From NCBI GenBank assembly GCA_027559495.1, contig JAMXSV010000006.1, positions 1,178,001 through 1,242,000 on the forward strand: a stretch of 64,000 nucleotides of DNA, read 5' to 3'. This document shows positions 46,515 through 58,213 of the stretch, one piece after another. Under the pieces are notes generated by a model. The model saw only the letters and a program-made list of their open reading frames with translations, was not told the origin of the DNA and made no database searches. The DNA is from Aurifilum marmelostoma. Its lineage: Eukaryota; Ascomycota; Sordariomycetes; Diaporthales; Cryphonectriaceae. Both the position numbers and the translations under genes were made by a program. How positions within the stretch are numbered: the first letter of the stretch is position 1; each line of letters opens with the position of its first letter.

Positions 46515-49102
46515 ATGGAGAGGAAGAGGAAGATGCCGGCGCGTGCTGCTGCGCGTGTCGAGCAGGCTGCAAAGAAGGGCAAAACTGCAGCAACGCCTGC
46601 CCCTCGTTCTGCCACTCCAGCCAGTGCCGTCAACAGCACTCCAGCTGCCGAGGGAGACGATGCCAGCGACCCTCAGGCTCAGAATCCCACGCCACCACCG
46701 CCGACACCTCTGCCCACCGCGATCCAACCCGGGAAGCCTCTCCCTACCGTCGACGCTGCGCAGCCTCAAGACCTGCCCAGCAAAGAATATCAGTCCTTCC
46801 AGGAGAGGTGAGCGCGTACCCCGCCGTCTCTGCAAGCCCCTTTTCCCAAAAAGGAGACTTGCCACGACCAGCCTGTGTCTCTTTTATGTGTTTCATGTTG
46901 ATCACGTCTTTGCTGACTGTCATCTCTTCTTGCAGTGGCGTCCTGGCCGAGTCCCTCAATCGATCCCGACAGCGATGGATAAGCGACGGCCTGTTCGAGA
47001 GATACTGGGCCAAGCCTATCAAGAAGAGAGGTGTCGTGCAGGAGGACCCAAAGAACCCGCCCAAAGAGAGCATGACCAAGATCGGCCAGGTCACCATCTC
47101 CCTAGAGCCACACTACTTCGAGGCCACCATGTACGCGGTGAAAGATCCCAACAAGCCTGCCTCGCAGCCTGCCTCCCGACCGGTTCTACAATACGGCCCT
47201 CCCGGTGGCACCATGCCTCTCCAGCCCGATTCGTCAAAATCCGAGACCCCAACGACGACGACTACGACGACTACGACAACTGTGCCTGCTACGGCGAAAG
47301 CACCGACCGCTGAGCCTCCTGGTGCTACTCCGTCTACGCCGTCCACAGCTCCCCCTCCTGCTACCTCAGCGCCTCAACAGCCAAAAGACCCAAAGGGACC
47401 AGCCACTGATGCTGCGACACAACCAACAAAATCACAATTACAAACGCAACCACAGACGCATGCGCAGCCGCAGCCGCAACCGCAACCACAATCACAACCG
47501 CAGTCGCAGTCGCAGGCGCCGGCGCCGGCGCCATCGCAGCCACCAAAGACACAAACGCAACAACATCAACAACCACCACTTCAGCCACAACCGCACTCGC
47601 AACAGCAAACTCAACCGCCTCCGTCCTCAGCGGCCCCGGTCACCCCAGCTGCTGCTAGCGCAGCACCTGTGCCTGCTTCCGCACCACAAGCCTCACGACC
47701 AACACCACCTTCATCTACAGTATCTTCGGGGCCGAGTTTCCCAGCACCTCTTCTGAACCCGGCACCAGCACCGGTGGCTGCCGTGCCACCCTCAGCGCCA
47801 GCGCCAGCGCCGGCCCCAGGTCCGCCTCGACCCTCCGTCTTCCAGCCGACCCAGAATCGCCCCCCACAGCCTGCACCGGGGACCGATCCTATCATCGTCA
47901 CTCTAGCGGAGAAGGCAAATGAAGACCATGAGCTCAGGGACTTGATGAAGCGGGTGGCCAACGGCAACGCGCCCAAGGAGGAGCTCGCTCGTTTCCAGGC
48001 CGTCATTGACCAGATCACACAGGACAGCAAGAAAAAGGGCGGTGTGAAAGGGTCACCTGCTGAGCGCTTGTACGTTGACGGCAAGACTGTCCGATATTTC
48101 GCCGATGAGGTGGACGTCATCGTCTCTATCATCTTGAGAACAAACCCGACACAGACATCTGCCAACCTTACGCCTCCAGCCAACAGCAATCCTCTAGTTG
48201 TGGGATTGGTAAAGAAAGCACTCGATGACCCCAAAACACTGACGCGGGTTCAGCGCGTCGCAAAGGGCGCATCGCAGTATACAGACGCCATAGACCTCAG
48301 GACAGCCTTGGAGAACCTGAAGGCTCAGTTAGGTCAGCAGAAGCCTCAGGCATCAGTTTCATCCTCGAAGGCCAACGGTGCGACGAATGGACAAGCGCAG
48401 GGCTCGGTGGCGCAACAGCCACAACCTCAACCGACCTCACAGCAGGCCCTCCGCTCCAAGGGACCCCCTCCAGCCGTGAAACCTGATGTCTCGGCTGTTG
48501 TTTTTGAATTTGGAGGTGGCAACGGCGATCGATATTTGTTTCCCAGATTCAGCATCGTTGAGCAGATCCAGACATCATGGGGCCCTCAAGTGATCGCGTC
48601 GTTCCTCATCGTCCGGAAGGGAAGTGTTTCGGAGTACGGAGGCGACCCGAAGCTCGATTACTACCAGCCGGTCACTATTCGGATATCCGCTTCCCAGCCT
48701 AGATACCTGGATTACTTCTCCAAGGTTGTGGCCCCAGAAGACGAGGTCAGACGATACATGGAGAATATTATGGACAACATGACACGAGCAGAATACGTTT
48801 TGCTGGCGATGAGGCTGCCCAAGCCTAAAGATGAGGCCAAGGACAAAGAGGACGGCCCTACCTCAGAGAAGGAGACCAAGCATGACGACTCGAATCATGC
48901 CACGCCGCCTGAAGTGGATGACCGCGGCAGCGATATCTATCGGAAAGGCCTCACATGGAAGAAGGACAAGACTGTCAAACTTCTGGCCAGACCTTCCCCG
49001 CTGAAGAACAGTGACAAGGTCTCGGGCGAAGATGAGTCCTATCAGAACTTTATCGCTAGCGTCAGCCGCAAGCAGACGGAGGATGAAGAGCAACTCAAAT
49101 GA
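46515..49102 (+). CDS. swc3: SWR1-complex subunit Swc3
   Basis: Subunit of the SWR1 chromatin remodeller, which exchanges H2A for H2A.Z. Exons are 46515-46807 and 46936-49102, giving 819 residues. The N-terminus has the Swc3 domain: GKPLPTVDAAQPQDLPSKEY, then after the intron GVLAESLNRSRQRWISDGLF and ERYWAKPIKKR, then KIGQVTISLEPHYFEATMY and LQYGPPGGTMPLQP. A very long Pro/Gln/Thr/Ala-rich linker (about nt 47240-47880) follows, then a conserved C-terminal half (DPIIVTLAEKANEDHELRDL, FEFGGGNGDRYLFPRFSIVE, and MRLPKPKDEAKDKEDG near the end). The start at 46515 fits the basic N-terminus MERKRKMPARAAARV. The intron has a GTGAGC donor and a TTGCAG acceptor. Confidence 0.92.
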
Positions 49103-49526
49103 TTGAGACTTCATGGCAATATTTTTGGTTTCCTCTTATGAACGATTACCCATGAAGTATTTTTATTTGCCAACGGCCGTCCAGGTGTTGAAATTTAGTC
49201 AACCACCATACCCGGTGGATTTGGGAAGGGATCAAAAGATACGAAAGTTATGCCGTGCATCACATCATCCATGTCTTGCTGTCGGTGCTATTGAGCGTTG
49301 TCAATGATGAGGCTGTCATACTGGCTTTTCGAGATGTGCCCACGACCTTCGTACCTCATTGCACGGCATCATATGATGATATCTAATTGCTTATGAGGCA
49401 TTGCTCACAAGACCGAGCTGGAGCATATGCGGTGTGCTCTTATTAGACAAATGTATTACATTTTGTCCACGTTCACTGGCATGCTTCTGTTTATAGAGTC
49501 CATGCACCGTAGAGCTAGCCAAGAAT
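49103..49526. other. Convergent intergenic region
   Basis: The 3' UTR space between swc3 and the PHD-kinase gene. Nothing else is seen. Confidence 0.55.
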
Positions 49527-51065
49527 CTACGCGGGCTCGCAATCACGACAGTACCATGCCTCGTGCTCATCCGGTATCTCCTGCAGGCTGGTGCACCCGA
49601 TATGAAACCATTCTTTCGTGCAGTCACTGCCGTCACAGCCAATCATCACGCCAGAGCTGGGACCACCACAGTAGCAGTATCTGACCTCCTTTCCCTCGAC
49701 AGCCTCAGGCGTAGCTGTTGTCCTCTTTTGTCTTTTGGACAGACTCGACCCTTCAGTATCACTCACACCGTTCCTTTTCGTCCCGCTTACCTCTTTGCTG
49801 TTCTGGTGGTCTTTTAATCCACCCTCCTCTTCGAACCCCTCGTCATCGCCGTCGTCGTCTCTGGCGACATTTCTTTCCGGATCATAAAGTGCGTTGACGA
49901 CTTTCTCCACACCCATGTCATCCCCCTTCCTCGTCTCAACAATTTCAGGATCAACCCATCCTTCGGTGTAACTCCCACCAAAATCGATGATCCACAGGTC
50001 ACCTGACGAGTCCACCACAAAATTATCACCCTTCGCGTCGCCCCATATGATATCATGCTCATGAAGAATGTTCTTCATCTCTTCAGCCTCTTGAGCCCAT
50101 TTCTCGCGCTGCGACTGTGGAATGGCACTATCGAACTTCTCTGTCAAGGGAATCGGATCCTGTATGGGCGTCTGGAGAAAGCCCACGATGGATCTGCGGG
50201 GATCATCTTCGTCTGCAGAGGAATCATGCTGGGTGACGATGCCCACGAGGCGAGGACATCGGATCTTGTCGTGCAGACCCTTTCTGCGGAGCTGGTCGAG
50301 GAGGTGAAGTTCTCGCTTTGTTGGCTGAGGGTTTCTGTTCTCGACCCCTTTGAAGAAGAGCTTACGTTTTTCTCCTGGGCTATCGTCTCCAGAGGCTGAC
50401 GGCGTCAGCTCCACAATGGCTGGGTGATATGGTGGAGGGGAGCCGCTGCAGCTGAGGACTCGCAGGTCTTTCGCCGAGTACCAGGGCACGTCGATGTTGC
50501 GAATGTACTTGGGTACCGGCGCCAAGTTTGGATAGAGCTTTGTCATGCGCCCTGCCAGAGCTGGTTCGGCCTCTAATTCCACTGCGTTCAGTTGCCTGCC
50601 TTTGGCCTCTAGACTGAAGTAGCGTGTTGATGCTTTGTACCAAGCGTCCAGGTTTTGCTCCGAATGGTCTTTTCTTGACTTTACAGTCTCTTCTAGTGAG
50701 GACTGCAGTGGTGAGGTCAACCACTGGTACAAATCGTCCGCCGGGTCGCCGTCCTCAAGCGAGGATGACTTGGACATTTCTGTATGCGCGGTGCCCACGT
50801 CTATGCCGCTGTCAATGGAATCGTCTCGGCTTCCATCGCAGCACTCCATCGGATCGGTCTTCTTGACCTTGGCTAGTAGCCGCAGGTAATCGTCTGACAA
50901 TTGTGACCCATGCGGTGCTGAGTCTGTATCGGCCCTAAGCTTCGCCACCTCCGCAATGATGTGAAAGCGCATATCTCGTGCCAGTATGGTCAGAGCACAA
51001 CTATCCTCGTCATCTCGGAAAAAATTGAGAACATTATACAGTCTTGATGATGATTTGGCTGGCAT
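49527..51065 (-). CDS. Kinase-like protein with C-terminal PHD finger
   Basis: A single exon of 512 residues. Residues about 230-395 form a protein-kinase-like fold: KLFFKGVE (Lys 239), KRELHLLDQL (Glu 252), a catalytic loop HDIIWGDAKGDNFV (Asp 343, Asn 348; GD replaces the RD of HRD) and IIDFGGSYTEGW (DFG Asp 361). The main catalytic residues are all present, but the small size and WGDAKGDN loop resemble the phosphotransferase/atypical kinase style of fungal expanded families. A basic patch (KRQKR, 444-448) suggests nuclear import. Residues 462-510 are a PHD zinc finger with a full C4HC3 set: C464, C466, C477, C482, H488, C491, C506, C509, with WFHIGC and WYCRDC. PHD fingers read histone H3 tails. 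The N-terminal 220 residues are unrecognised. Substrate and partners are unknown. Confidence 0.85.
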   Translation of the reverse strand: MPAKSSSRLYNVLNFFRDDEDSCALTILARDMRFHIIAEVAKLRADTDSAPHGSQLSDDYLRLLAKVKKTDPMECCDGSRDDSIDSGIDVGTAHTEMSKSSSLEDGDPADDLYQWLTSPLQSSLEETVKSRKDHSEQNLDAWYKASTRYFSLEAKGRQLNAVELEAEPALAGRMTKLYPNLAPVPKYIRNIDVPWYSAKDLRVLSCSGSPPPYHPAIVELTPSASGDDSPGEKRKLFFKGVENRNPQPTKRELHLLDQLRRKGLHDKIRCPRLVGIVTQHDSSADEDDPRRSIVGFLQTPIQDPIPLTEKFDSAIPQSQREKWAQEAEEMKNILHEHDIIWGDAKGDNFVVDSSGDLWIIDFGGSYTEGWVDPEIVETRKGDDMGVEKVVNALYDPERNVARDDDGDDEGFEEEGGLKDHQNSKEVSGTKRNGVSDTEGSSLSKRQKRTTATPEAVEGKEVRYCYCGGPSSGVMIGCDGSDCTKEWFHIGCTSLQEIPDEHEAWYCRDCEPA

Positions 51066-51971
51066 TTTGGAGTGTTGATGTCAGAAATTGACTGATGATG
51101 TGGCAACGACCTCACAATTGGAAAGATTGGTAAATAGAAGAAGATGCCATGTAAGGTTCCTATACTCATAATAATTGTTGGAACAATAGAAAATAATCAA
51201 AGCAGATCCAGAGCAGCCCCTTTTCAACGCGTCGCGTGGACACGCTGTAATTGATGGATCTTAGTTCACGGGTCTTCCACGGTGATGGATCCGAACGGGT
51301 AATTAATGACGAATAGACTAGAGATTCATTCACTGCGCAACTTACATGACGTTCCCGATCGCCATGACCAGCTAAAATAGTCTTCGAGGTTGAACATCGG
51401 GTGGATCACACAAAGCTGGAGTTGATCACTTCCATTTCTTCGGATCGTAATTGAATTTGATATGCTGTTCACTAAACCAGGGACGGGAAATGGAATATTA
51501 ATTAGTTCAAAGCATAGTCATTCCACATGCTGAGGTCGCTGTGTGAGGTCAAAGTGAGCGTTGCGAGGAGACTACAAAGTGTTGTGTATAGTATATTCGT
51601 GTCACTTTGTCTGGCAAAGGCCTTGGATACGAGCCTAGCGGTCCATGACACAGCCGTGACAAAAATTACTTTTGCCATGAGATGATAAGTCTGAACTGCC
51701 CGCTGCAACAGAAATTGTCCTGATGGTCAATTCACCAGCACATAGAATTTAAACATCATATACAGTTGAAGGCGTAATATTCCATCAAGGCCGGGTTTAT
51801 CAGGTCTCACCCTATGTCTTGAATCAAGTAACTCCCGGGGTCTTACAGACCTGGATGTACATCATGAAGTGAATAGGACCTACCTAAGCATAGCAATGGC
51901 ATTTCACATCTTCCTACGAAACGATATGTACAGCGCACAGATCCCCTGATCACCTTATGGAATGGACGAGG
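51066..51971. other. Intergenic region
   Basis: About 900 AT-rich bases between two minus-strand genes. No supported gene or RNA. Confidence 0.5.
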
Positions 51972-53216
51972 CTATGTCAAGGCTACAGCATTGGTAGCCT
52001 CCTCAGGAGCGTCGTTACGATTCTGAGTCTCTTCCTCGTAGTTCTCGCTCATATCGAAGCCGTCTGTACTCGAGCTGAAGACATTGGGAGGCTGCTGAAA
52101 TGGAAAACGGCTAAACCTGTCCGGATAAAGGAGGGAAGCCTCAGCTGACCCCTTGGTGACTGGCTGCCCCGAGCGGCAGGGCTCTGTCATGTACTGAAAA
52201 GGTCCAAGGAAGATCCTCAAGTCGAAGTTTTGGTGACGCATTGCTTCGTATGCAAGTATCCCGATCATATCGGCACGGATCTTATCTGCATGTATCACTA
52301 TCAGTTAGCAAGTGCTGTTACCACAGGAGTCGGGGTGGAGGGGGATTTGGTAGAGAAGACTTGTTCCTGACTTACCTGGCTGGTAGTCTCCACTCATGTT
52401 GGCGAAGACCGCGGGGTGATAGGCATGTGGAACACCTGCATGGGCCGCCTCGTTGACCCTAAGCAAAAGAGTCTTTAATATCTCATAGACACGTAGGCCG
52501 CAGGAGAAATCGTCGTTGTTCTGAGCGGGATACCACAAGTAATCTGGCGCCAGTTTTGTAAACCCAAACCGTCTCTGGGGCGTGAATATCTCCTGTAGCC
52601 GTTGCCAGACGAAGGCAGAAAGGTTGGGGACATCATACGGGTCTGCGATGATGACATGGTCGAAATATGTCATACCAGCTTCGGTAATTTGGTGGAGGAC
52701 CAGTGCAATCCAGTGACCACCAATGTTCACAGGCATCAGCGTATAGGAATGCTTCTTGACGGACGCAAGGAAGTCGGAACCAACCTCTGCCATAGGTGCA
52801 GTCTGTCTTGCGGAATTCGCTTTAGCAATAGTGGGATCCTCATGATCCATGCCTTCAAAAAGTGCAGCGACCGTCGGGTCATGGCACACATAGTTGATGA
52901 AATATTTGGCATGAGCATGTAGGAAGTTTATATGGAAACCCATTGCTTTGTCGATGGCCTCGCGAGGCACCTGAGTGAAGCAGCTGGTCTAGAGGGAGAA
53001 AGATGTTAGTCAGCTTATTTGACGAGGAAAACCATGGGCAGACTTTACCTGTAGATAATTCAGTGCGCAGATTGCCATGGCAGTCTGCGGTCGAATGTTG
53101 TAGGATGGAGCGTCCACCTTGCCATGGATAGCACCAACCTCTGCCAAGACCTGTCTCTTGTCGACCTTGACATCCTCGACTGACCTGCTCTCATGATTGA
53201 GGTCTCTTGAATTCAT
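51972..53216 (-). CDS. Ulp1-like (C48) cysteine protease
   Basis: Minus-strand exons are 53216-53049, 52988-52376 and 52285-51972, giving 364 residues. The catalytic pattern of the Ulp1/SENP fold is visible: PVNIGGHWIALVL (His 148), VIIADPYD (Asp 172), and YPAQNNDDFSCGLRVYEIL (Gln 212 oxyanion, Cys 219). Yeast Ulp1 removes SUMO; related fungal proteins, often lineage-specific and sometimes transposon-linked, have unknown targets. The N-terminal half (TAMAICALNYLQ, FHINFLHAHAKYFINYV) is not a known domain. The C-terminal 100 residues are polar. Introns have GTAAAG and GTAAGT donors. No signal peptide is seen, so it should act in the cytosol or nucleus. Cleavage of SUMO, Nedd8 or another ubiquitin-like protein cannot be told apart from sequence. 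Confidence 0.8.
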
Positions 53217-54318
53217 GATTAGTGCCGAGATTCATATCTCCCTATGTGGTATTTATGGGTTGCGTTTACCTGGAGTACTGTATATGAACGAAGGAAAGCT
53301 AGGACTCGATTGAGGATGCTGTCAGCCAAATGGTCCCACTGCTCTGCTTTAATATCATGCAGTCCAGTTGTGTCGTTCTCATGATACAGCTACAAAGTGC
53401 TTTGTATTCTTCATCGTTGAACACAGTTTTGAGAAGACATGGACAATCCTTTTGAGTTGAGAAACACAACAAAGGCTACAAAATATTGTCCGAGCTGTGT
53501 AAAGAAACGTCTTTGTCCGCCGTCATGGTAGGGTTCTAGTATGGGATTATTTACATGCATCCTTTGATTGTTGCAAAGACCCGGCCATCATCAGGGCCAT
53601 CACACTAATAATATCCCATAAAGTGCGTCTCTTTGTGATGGAGAAAGATTCCCATATCTGTAAAAATACTATATCCAAAGTGATTATACCGTGGTTCATG
53701 TCAGCAATTTTGCATATGATGAACCGTAAATTCCTAGGCTGACCCCCCCCTCCCCGGGGGCTGTTCTCCCCTTCTGGGGTGTTCCCGTTCCAATGCACTT
53801 CTATCAACCTTCTTCGTTAATCTTCCATCACCCAGTCTCTTTCATTTTCGTTTTCGTTTAACTGCAGCTCGTTAGCCTTGTAGAGATTTACTCTGGCATA
53901 CGCCCATCTGCATAAGCGAGCAATATTAAGCTGGCAAGAGCATCATTACTTAATAATCAACACTGCAACCCTCGCCAGGGTTACACTCTCAACAGCGTAT
54001 AAGTCGGTAACTCGGCTGCACACTGCCCGTCTCCAAAGCAACCTTATGACCGAGAAAAGATTAAGAAATTCATTGGCCATCAAGCTCTATGTCTCACAAG
54101 GCGAACATGGTGTCTCACATAGACAACTGTATGGGCGGAGTGGTAACACTGCATATCACGTGATGGCTGATTTAAATTGGGTGTCTCTCCCTCCAGAGGC
54201 CGAGCTGCCGTTTTGCCCGGTTTCTCCTCATTCAAACAAACAAGCTCCCCCCCGAGCGCCATCGCGCCTCCCGCTGATCACCAGCACTCCATTCCGTCGT
54301 CGTACATAGAAATAAATT

Positions 54319-54350
<32 letters not shown>

Positions 54351-54406
54351 GTTGTTTTTTGTTTCTTGGAGCACATTTCACGAGCGTCTGCAAGATCCTC
54401 GCCGTC
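53217..54406. other. Divergent intergenic region
   Basis: 1.2 kb between the protease and the F-box gene, holding both promoters. A (CGT)n repeat at about 54325-54352 lies in the leader of the F-box gene. The 87-codon frame at 54046 has no support. Confidence 0.5.
54325..54352. repeat. (CGT)n trinucleotide repeat
   Basis: About nine CGT units in the 5' leader of the F-box gene, just upstream of the ATG at 54407. Confidence 0.9.
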
Positions 54407-56391
54407 ATGGCTGGGCCTTGGCTGCTCCATCTGCCGGACGAGATCATCAGCCACATCATAAGCTGCAGCGGATCCGTGAAAGACACCATTAATACTGGTC
54501 TCACCTGCAAGCGCCTGTACAGCATCGTGCGGTACTCGCCGATCTGGCGCCAGCACTGCATCGATAACTGGTTCCGCTGGGATGAGCGACATGACTTTGA
54601 CACCAAGAAAGAGCGGCCTGTGCTGCAGACCGACTGGTACGCTCTCTTCTGCGAGCGGAACGCGGGCGACCGGGAGGTCATGCGCCTGTTCGAAGAGCTC
54701 CTCTCGACGATGCGCCACAGAGTCGTGCGGATGGGTGTCCTCGTCTCCCGTGGCGCTGACGTAGAAGACATTCTGACCCACGTAGCTGATCCGGCCACGC
54801 CTCATGTTGGTGACGATGTGCTGTCCAGGCGGTGGCACGCAATGGCCATGGTCGGGATGATAAGCCGCCGCCGGGTCGTCGACGTGTGGTGCAGGTTGCA
54901 CAGAGGCGAAGACGTCGACCTGCTGCACGCAGTCGCTGCTTTTGACGAGTTCGTGGTGGGCCCCATGATCAACACGGTGTACATCAAGGCAGTTCTTACC
55001 AGGATTTCCACCGAGCTCAGGGAGGCAAACAAGGATGCCTGGCCGGGTGCCACGCCGCGGCAGAAGGCTCATCTCATAGCAGGCTACTTGCGAGCTGAAA
55101 AATATACCGGCCTGGACCGACGGACTTCCGTCTCCGAAGTATCCAGCAATTTCCTTGCCCCGGGAGTCCTCTTGGACCCGCGCCGGCCCGGCTGTAGACC
55201 GCTGCTGTCGGTCGTCATGTTCTGCGTCGTCGCCCAGCTCCTGGGTGTGAGGGCGGAACCGATCCTCATGCCGCACCACGTATACGCCATCGTGTCCGCA
55301 GAAGCCGGTAAGACCCTCGATGGACTCGATCGGGTAGAGAGCCACGGGTGCGGCGCTCAGGCTGGGGACCACGTTGAGAACCATGCCGGAGATGACGTTG
55401 GCGACCGCGGTGACGACCACGGTGACGACTACGAGATGGAGCCATCCCAATTCGAGGATGTCAGGATGTACATGGACCCGTACCGCCACAGCGACACCGT
55501 CGACCGCATGGAGCTCATCTCACAGCTCCAGAGCATGAGGGTCCCGGCCGCCAAGCACGCCGCACACCTCAGCCCTGCGAGCACACGAGACATAGTCCTG
55601 CAAACAGCCAAGAGCATCCTCAGCTGCCTGCAGGCGGGCGTGGCGGTCCCCGACCCAAACGAGAGCCTCGAGTGGGACACGCCGTACGAGGCAGGCCGCT
55701 GCGAGTACGCCGCCATGTGGGCACGCTTCATCTTCGACACCGACAACCTGGACCGCCTCGACGCGCTGCGGTCCCTGATGAGCATGGTCCACAACAAGTT
55801 CAGCCAGGACGTGGTCCAGCTGCAGGAGGCCATGCAGGGCCTGGTGTACAACCTGCGCTCGCCTCCCAACTGGATGCCGCTCGAGAGGCTCCAGATCCTG
55901 CGGCTCGACCATGGAAACCCTATCGTCCCCAAGCGCCGAAGGATCTGGATGTCGGTCGCATACAAAGTGGGAACGCAGTTTCAGCACAAAACATTTGGCT
56001 ACCGGGGCATCATCATCGGCTGGGACGAGACGTGCACGGCAGGCGAGGCATGGAAGAACCATATGAACGTGCAGGATCTGGCGAGGGGGGGCGAGCAGCC
56101 TTTCTATTACATTATGTACGTGTGGCGTGCACACACACACTCTCTCTCTCCTTGCCCTGGCCAACCTGACTATGAACTACATCGTTGTCATCAAAGACAG
56201 CAAGATAACTAACAGGATCAACTAGCGGCCTGGACAACATCCAACGATACGTGGCCGAGGAGAACATCGTCCCGTTGTCGACCCCACCGCCAGGGCGGAT
56301 GATGAGGATCGCGGGGCGGTTCTTCAACCGCTGGGACGAGGACAAACAGAAGTTCGTCAGCGATTTGAAGGAGGAGTATCCCGACGACTAA
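54407..56391 (+). CDS. FBXO21-like F-box protein with YccV/hemimethylated-DNA-binding-type domain
   Basis: Exons are 54407-56115 and 56226-56391, giving 624 residues. Residues 1-45 are an F-box (WLLHLPDEIISHIISCSGSV), the SCF ubiquitin-ligase adaptor motif that binds Skp1. The middle (LFEELLSTMRHRVVRMGVLV to AGRCEYAAMWARFIFDTDN) corresponds to the transglutaminase-like SirB1-type domain of FBXO21. The C-terminal part (VAYKVGTQFQHKTFGYRGII, IGWDETC, YYIMIGLDNIQRYVAEENI) is the YccV-like domain, split by an intron whose start carries AC and CT repeats. An acidic/His insert (HAGDDVGDRGDDHGDDY) interrupts the middle domain. The role is inferred as an SCF substrate receptor. The start follows the F-box directly, typical of this family. 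Confidence 0.9.
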
Positions 56392-57643
56392 AGGTTCTAT
56401 GTTACATAAGGGCTTGGAGGCAAGGAAAACCAGGTACAAGGCGGTGGAGTTCGGGATTATATTGAAGCATTTGGGCAAGAGATGGGGTCCTTTCTTTTGT
56501 TCCAGGCTGGGCAGGACTCGGAAAAGCAGGGCAGGGGAATCATCAATCAGTCCAGGCTGGCTCTTCTGGACCATGGTAGTAGGCTCTTGACGAGGGGGCC
56601 AGTCATTTTTCATTATCCAGGTGGCCGGCGGTGTGTTAAGGTACTTGTCTCCTTAGTATGAGACATATCATAATTACTATGTAATTTTGGTATTTTTAAA
56701 TTCATATGGCCAGCAACCATTTAGCAATATTGCGGAGAGAAACTTCCGGTCTTCGGCTTCACATCAAGTTAATTACATCAAATCGACGATTCTCCCTGTG
56801 GAAAGTGATCTTCAAAAAGTCAATGACGGAGTGGTCAGTCCACAACCTGCACCCGGCATGCCCACATCCCGCTGGATAATTGTCAAGGTGCTGCACGCAG
56901 GTGCAGGTAATCAACTTGTATCATGTTGAATCAACCTTGTCTCTCTCTCTCTCAGTAAGCGGCTGCTGTCACATTTACCCAACGGGCCATCCGCACACAC
57001 CGAGAGAAATGCCAAGATGCCTTTTCCATTATTCCATCCAGAGAACGGAGCCGCCATGGTGCTGATGTGTGTGTGTGTGTGTGTGACTGCGCGACTAACA
57101 CTGCAGCTGTCCCGAAGTGTAGACGTCACCGACCCACCATAAGAACCTTTTATTTTTCTTCTGACCTTCACTTAACAGTACCAGTGGGGGGTGCTTTGCC
57201 GTATTACACATATTTATGCAGTACAGCAGTAGGGTGCCTGATCAACTAAACAAGTGGCTGAACGCCGTTTTCCCCCGCCTCTCGGCACCTGTGAGGGACA
57301 AATGGAGGTGGCCAATTCCCAAGCTAATTACAACCTCTGCTGAAAGGAAGAGCTTGCAGTAACCTAGGGGAATTTTTTGATATCAAATAGCGTCCGCCAC
57401 ACCAGAACGTCTGCATATCGTGCATGGTTAGCATGTTTTGCGCCAGTGGCATGGAATTATTGGATGGGCGTTCTCAGATCTTCGATGCATGTCGCCATGG
57501 GGCTTTGTTTTCCCCCTTCCTCTCGGTCGGGAAGCATATACACCGAAAAACCAACATCCCGAAGTCGTAGTGACTTACGGTCACTTTGAGATGGTACCTA
57601 GGTACTCGTTTATATGCTAATATTCATGACCCGTAGAGTTGTG

Positions 57644-57660
57644 CCCCCCCCCCCCCCCCC
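57644..57660. repeat. C17 homopolymer
   Basis: Seventeen C followed by T5 and another pyrimidine run, upstream of the Rds1-like gene. Length is likely unreliable. Confidence 0.9.
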
Positions 57661-58119
57661 TTTTTGTTCTCCCCCCCTTTCCTTCTCCCCATCTCGCCTT
57701 CCCTTTATTCTTAGGTATGGATTCATCGCCCCACAAGCACCCTGGGAAGGTCAGCGTCACGTATGGCATACGCCGCTGTCGGGATAGTAGTGACTTTTTG
57801 CATGGGACATTTATCTGACAAATCCCAAAGGGCGTCAGGTATTGCCTGTCCTATCTCCGTTCACAATCACACCTTGATGGTCATGATGCTAGACTAAGAG
57901 GCGCCAGTCACAATTTTGTTTTTCCCAGGCGGCCCCCCCCCCCCAACCCATCCCCCCCCCCTGCTGGTGATGAGGTCAGAGTACTACAGAGAATACGTAT
58001 CACTTGCTTGTGGAACCTGGTTGGGGAGGCCGATATCGTCTTTAGCTCCTGGTGTTGGTTGTGGTGGAGGACGTCGATGAGGTGATGGATGTCTTGGTGT
58101 TGGTTGATATAAAATAGAG

Positions 58120-58127
58120 TATAAAAG
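58120..58127 (+). promoter_or_regulatory. TATA box of the Rds1-like gene
   Basis: TATAAAAG lies 87 nt upstream of the ATG at 58214. TATA-type promoters in fungi go with stress-regulated genes, which fits the Rds1 family. Confidence 0.5.
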
Positions 58128-58213
58128 ACAGTCAAGTCGTTCGTCTGAAGTGACCATTACTTGCCTGTGGTGCATCATCACTCATCCATCCATCCTCAGC
58201 CCAGGCCAACAAT

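Larger units (their letters stand above)
56392..58213. other. Intergenic region with GT, CT and C-run repeats
   Basis: 1.8 kb between tandem genes. It holds (GT)n at about 57066-57084, C17 at 57644-57660, and C runs near 57932 and 57951 in the promoter of the Rds1-like gene. No gene is supported. Confidence 0.55.
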
